NCBI GenBank assembly: GCA_017607445.1
Contig: JAEVHH010000002.1
Location: forward strand, 1,426,001-1,490,000
Source: Histoplasma ohiense
Taxonomy: Eukaryota; Ascomycota; Eurotiomycetes; Onygenales; Ajellomycetaceae
Reading direction: 5' to 3'
Length of the DNA: 64,000 nt
The notes beneath the pieces were generated by a model. It saw only the letters and a list, made by a program, of their open reading frames with translations. It ran no database searches and was not told the DNA's origin. This document shows positions 60,517 through 64,000 of this stretch, in pieces. The position numbers and the translations under genes are program-made. Positions within the stretch are counted from its first letter, which is position 1; each line of letters starts with the position of its first letter.

Positions 60517-63500
60517 ATGCGGGGTGGCGTACTTGATCTTTTGCCGATTGCCTTTGCTAGCCTGGCCGTTGCGACAGTAAGTTTGCCCCTGTTATTCAAC
60601 GGTTTATACTTGATGAGATTATCAAGGGGGAAGAATAGACCAGGCGGACTGCCAAAAATGAGGGGAAGATGAAGTAATTGACTTGATGGTAAAAAACTAG
60701 GAACACCTCACGCAGTCACCTCCATACTATCCATCTCCGTGGGCATCTGGACAGGGAGGCTGGGAAGATGCCGTCGAAAGAGCACGGGATTTCGTTTCTC
60801 AATTGACCCTGGTCGAGAAGGTCAATTTAACAACGGGCGTCGGGTACGCTCTCTCTTGTTCTATACTAATTATATCTGCCTTGATATACGGGTTGCGCCA
60901 TGTGGATATAAACGGGTATAGTTGCCGTTGCTAGATGTGCTAGTGCTAATTTGGGGTATCAGATGGATGCAAGAAAACTGCGTGGGCCAAGTCGGGTCAA
61001 TTCCTCGCATGGGCTTGCATTCGCTCTGCATGCAAGATGGCCCTCTTGGGATTCGATTTGGTGAGCAACCCAGATGACGCCTTCATGCAAATATATTTTC
61101 TAATGCTAGCCAGCCGATTATGTTTCTGCTTTCCCCGCCGGGGTTAATGTCGGCGCAACATTTAGTAAAGAGCTTGCTTATCTTCGCGGCAAAGCAATGG
61201 GCGAGGAGCACCGAGATAAAGGTGTCGACGTTGTATTGGGCCCTGTGGTTGGACCGTTGGGCAGGTCGCCAGATGGAGGGCGGAATTGGGAAGGTTTCAG
61301 CCCTGATCCTGTCAATTCCGGGCTCCTTGTTGCGGAGACCATCAAGGGAATTCAAAGTGCCGGCGTCATTGCTTGTGTCAAGCATTTCATAGGCAACGAG
61401 CAAGAACGATTCCGCCAAGGCCCTGAGGCTCAAGGGTATGGTTTCGATATCTCAGAGAGTTCAAGTTCCAATATTGACGACGTAACCATGCATGAGCTCT
61501 ATCTCTGGTGGGTGTTGCTTCTGTGCCTTTTATATACACTAGCTGACTGCTATTAGGCCATTTGCGGATGCAGTTCGAGCCGGAGTTGGGTCCGTTATGT
61601 GTTCATACAATCAAATTAATAACAGCTACGGCTGCGGAAACAGTTACACACAGAACAAACTACTCAAGGCTGAACTTGGATTCCAGGGGTTTATAATGAG
61701 CGACTGGCAGGCTCACCATAGCGGGGTTGGCTCTGCTCTGGCTGGCCTAGATATGTCAATGCCAGGCGATACTGTGTTTGGGACAGGTCGATCCTACTGG
61801 GGACCCAACTTGACAATTGCAGTTGCTAATGGAACTATCCCGGAATGGCGAGTGGATGATATGGCCGTTCGAATTATGGCGGCTTATTTCAAAGTTGGCC
61901 GGGAAGCGGCTAAAGTACCCGTCAATTTCAATTCCTGGACTCGAGATGAATACGGCTATACGCATGCTCTCGTTAAAGAAGGTTACGGTAAAGTTAACGA
62001 GAAAATTAATGTTCGAGCCAAGCATGCCAGTATCATCCGACAAGTGGGGGCAGCTAGCGTCGTGCTTCTTAAACATACCGGGAGCCTCCCTCTGACTGGT
62101 TTGGAGAAAAATGTTGCAGTCATTGGGGAAGATGCTGGGCCAAACCTTTGGGGCCCGAACGGCTGCCCTGATCGACGTTGTGATAACGGCACATTGGCGA
62201 TGGGGTGGGGTAGCGGTACCGCCGATTTCCCATATCTGGTGACACCAGCTGAAGCAATCCAGAACGAGATCTTATTTAAGGGAGAAGGTTCTGTGTTCCC
62301 GATTTTTGATAACTGGGCATCGGATCAAATCAAGTCAGCGGCATCTCAAGCTACAGTTTCGCTAGTTTTTGTTAATGCCGATTCTGGAGAAGGATTCATT
62401 TCCGTTGATGGGAATGAAGGAGATCGTAAGAATCTAACCCTTTGGAAAGGAGGTGATGAATTGATCCAAACCGTGGCATCACATTGCAACAATACCGTTG
62501 TCGTGATACATAGTACTGGACCCGTCTTGGTTGGCGAGTGGAATGAACACCCGAACATTACTGCAATCTTGTGGGCTGGTTTGCCTGGCCAAGAGAGCGG
62601 TAACTCGATTGCGGATGTTCTATATGGAAAAGTCAACCCAGGTGGCAGAACCCCCTTCACGTGGGGTAGAACCGCTGAGGATTACGGCGCATCCATTTTG
62701 AAGGAGCCAAATGAAGGAAACGGCGCACCTCAAGTAGATTTCACCGAAGGCATTTTTACAGATTACAGAGCATTTGACAAGGCGGACGTAAAACCCATCT
62801 ACGAATTTGGGTTTGGGCTTAGCTACACTTCATTTTCATATTCCGACTTGAATGTTGAAGTCGTAAGCTCTGAACCCTACATGCCCACCCGGGGCAAAAC
62901 GGAGCCAGCTCCGATACTTGGTGAATCTGATCGCAACCTGAGCTCATATCTCTTCCCTGAGGGAACGGACCGTGTTACATATTATATATATCCTTGGCTC
63001 AACGTCACTGATCCCGCAAAAGCCTCCATGGACTCTCATTACGGACTACAGAAAGAAGATTATATCCCTCCTGGCGCAACCGATGGCTCTCCACAAGAAC
63101 TTCTTCCTGCTAGTGGGGGACCCGGTGGAAATCCTGGTCTTTATGAAGTATTATATCGTGTGACGGCGACTATTACTAACACAGGTAGTATTTCTGGAGA
63201 TGAAGTGCCACAATTGGTAAGGACTTATATCCACATCCACATGTTTTATTTTTATTTAAAATGAAAATAAAAGAGAGAAAGGAATGCCTAACATAAAGCT
63301 CAAATATCTAGTACGTATCCTTGGGTGGCCCCAACGATGCCAAAGTCGTCCTCCGAAATTTCGACCGCTTCACTCTTGCAGCCGGCGAAGCGAAGATCTG
63401 GACGTCAATACTGAGCCGACGTGACTTGTCAAACTGGGACCCTGTGACACAGAATTGGGTGATTAGCGACTACCCGAAAACCGTGTATGTGGGAAGCTCA

Positions 63501-63548
63501 TCGCGGAAGCTACTACTTTCCGCACCTCTGGTATCTAATAACTATTGA
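60517..63548 (+). CDS. secreted GH3 beta-glucosidase, 858 aa
   Basis: Six exons: 60517-60576, 60716-60843, 60963-61060, 61114-61507, 61557-63216 and 63312-63548. The introns are 139, 119, 53, 49 and 95 bp, all GT/AG, and the sum is exactly 859 codons. Exon 1 encodes a signal peptide (MRGGVLDLLPIAFASLAVAT). The protein then follows the Aspergillus BGL1-type layout. WMQENCVGQVGSIPRMGLHS and QDGPLGIRF lead the (beta/alpha)8 domain, with KHFIGNEQE and the nucleophile Asp276 in GFIMSDW. The second domain has SGEGF with a likely acid/base Glu and NAD/STGP motifs. Last is a fibronectin-III-like C-terminus (GDEVPQLYVSLGGP). Several N-glycosylation sites are present (NLT, NGT, NNT, NVT). It cleaves terminal beta-glucose from cellobiose and other oligosaccharides outside the cell. 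Full length, no breaks. Confidence 0.96.
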
Positions 63549-63584
63549 CATAATGTTCTCTCCCCCCCCCCACCTCCTCCCACT

Positions 63585-63616
<32 letters not shown>

Positions 63617-64000
63617 CTATTTCCCGAATATGAGCGTCAGAGACATCTCAAGGGTAGACCTGGGTTCGAGCTTCCGATTCCAATTCCCCCTGACTTACAG
63701 TATGATACCAAATTCTTGTTTAGCACTGTCTATTTTTTATATCGTTAACCAGCGATTACTCGCGCCTAATTCCTTTATGTTTATCGTAATAAACTTTTGC
63801 AATGCGAAAAATTTTAGTATTACTATTTTTCTACTAGAGAAGAGGTTCTTGGATGGATGCACAGCTGTTCAGTGAAATAAACCGAGGTTCTCAAAATTCC
63901 TTGCTCGTGGGCGAAAATATTTAGGTGCGTAGTAGGATCGAAGACGTTACTCCGTAGATGTTGGAAGGATAAAAAGAAAAAAAAACAAGTAATCCAGGCC
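63549..64000. other. 3' flank with long homopolymers
   Basis: A C-run (63562-63571) and a 29-base T-run (63588-63616) follow the beta-glucosidase stop, then AT-rich DNA with one TACGGAGTA copy (63948-63956). No gene recognised before the window end. Homopolymer lengths of this size are often inexact in assemblies. Confidence 0.6.

Noticed and set aside
63655..63690. B-box-like GGTTCGAGC as part of a tRNA gene
   Set aside because: No matching A box, no cloverleaf stems and no acceptor pairing around it.

Overview
The window is a filamentous ascomycete (Pezizomycotina) nuclear locus. The evidence is short introns (about 45-275 bp) with GTRNGT donors and CTAAC/CTGAC-like branch sites, widely spaced genes with pyrimidine-rich leaders, and a set of typical fungal proteins: a cell-wall-integrity MAPKK, MOT1, SEC39, SCS3, a Zn(II)2Cys6 factor and a secreted GH3 beta-glucosidase. 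The protein sequences feel closest to Eurotiomycetes, possibly Onygenales. That is an impression from family knowledge, not a computed result.

Layout. 1-1714 (-): the first 571 residues of a SLIP-GC/dynamin-like nuclear GTPase cut by the window edge. 6620-7234 (-): a hypothetical protein. 13592-14363 (+): a GPI-anchored, Pro/Thr/Tyr-rich wall protein. 16390-19482: a graveyard holding a decayed Ty1/copia reverse transcriptase, a degenerate ~72-bp minisatellite with a 257-bp TA-flanked MITE inserted in one unit, and a decayed partial copy of VPS54. 23610-25389 (+): MKK2-type MAPKK with a satellite-rich upstream region. 26636-28732 (-): epoxide hydrolase. 29802-32793 (-) SEC39 and 33060-33617 (+) the twin-CX9C complex I subunit NDUFS5 share a 266-bp promoter. 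35625-41624 (+): complete MOT1, opening with two micro-exons. 42971-44829 (-): a basic nuclear-looking hypothetical protein. 45297-46649 (-) erythromycin-esterase-like protein and 46960-48252 (+) a six-hairpin-like protein share a 310-bp promoter. 48488-49501 (-): SCS3/FIT2. 51630-52833 (+): short Zn(II)2Cys6 factor. 56305-57184 (-): four-span membrane protein with telomere-like repeats upstream. 60517-63548 (+): complete secreted beta-glucosidase.

Most genes are single-copy housekeeping or cell-surface functions and do not form a pathway or a biosynthetic cluster. Loose themes are the wall and exterior (MKK2, GPI protein, beta-glucosidase) and ER/lipid/trafficking (SEC39, SCS3, the VPS54 relic). 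Multi-exon models were built by hand from splice consensus, reading-frame continuity and family knowledge. I see no convincing tRNA, rRNA, CRISPR or previously undescribed multi-gene system. The most informative unusual structure is the nested repeat region at 16.4-19.5 kb.
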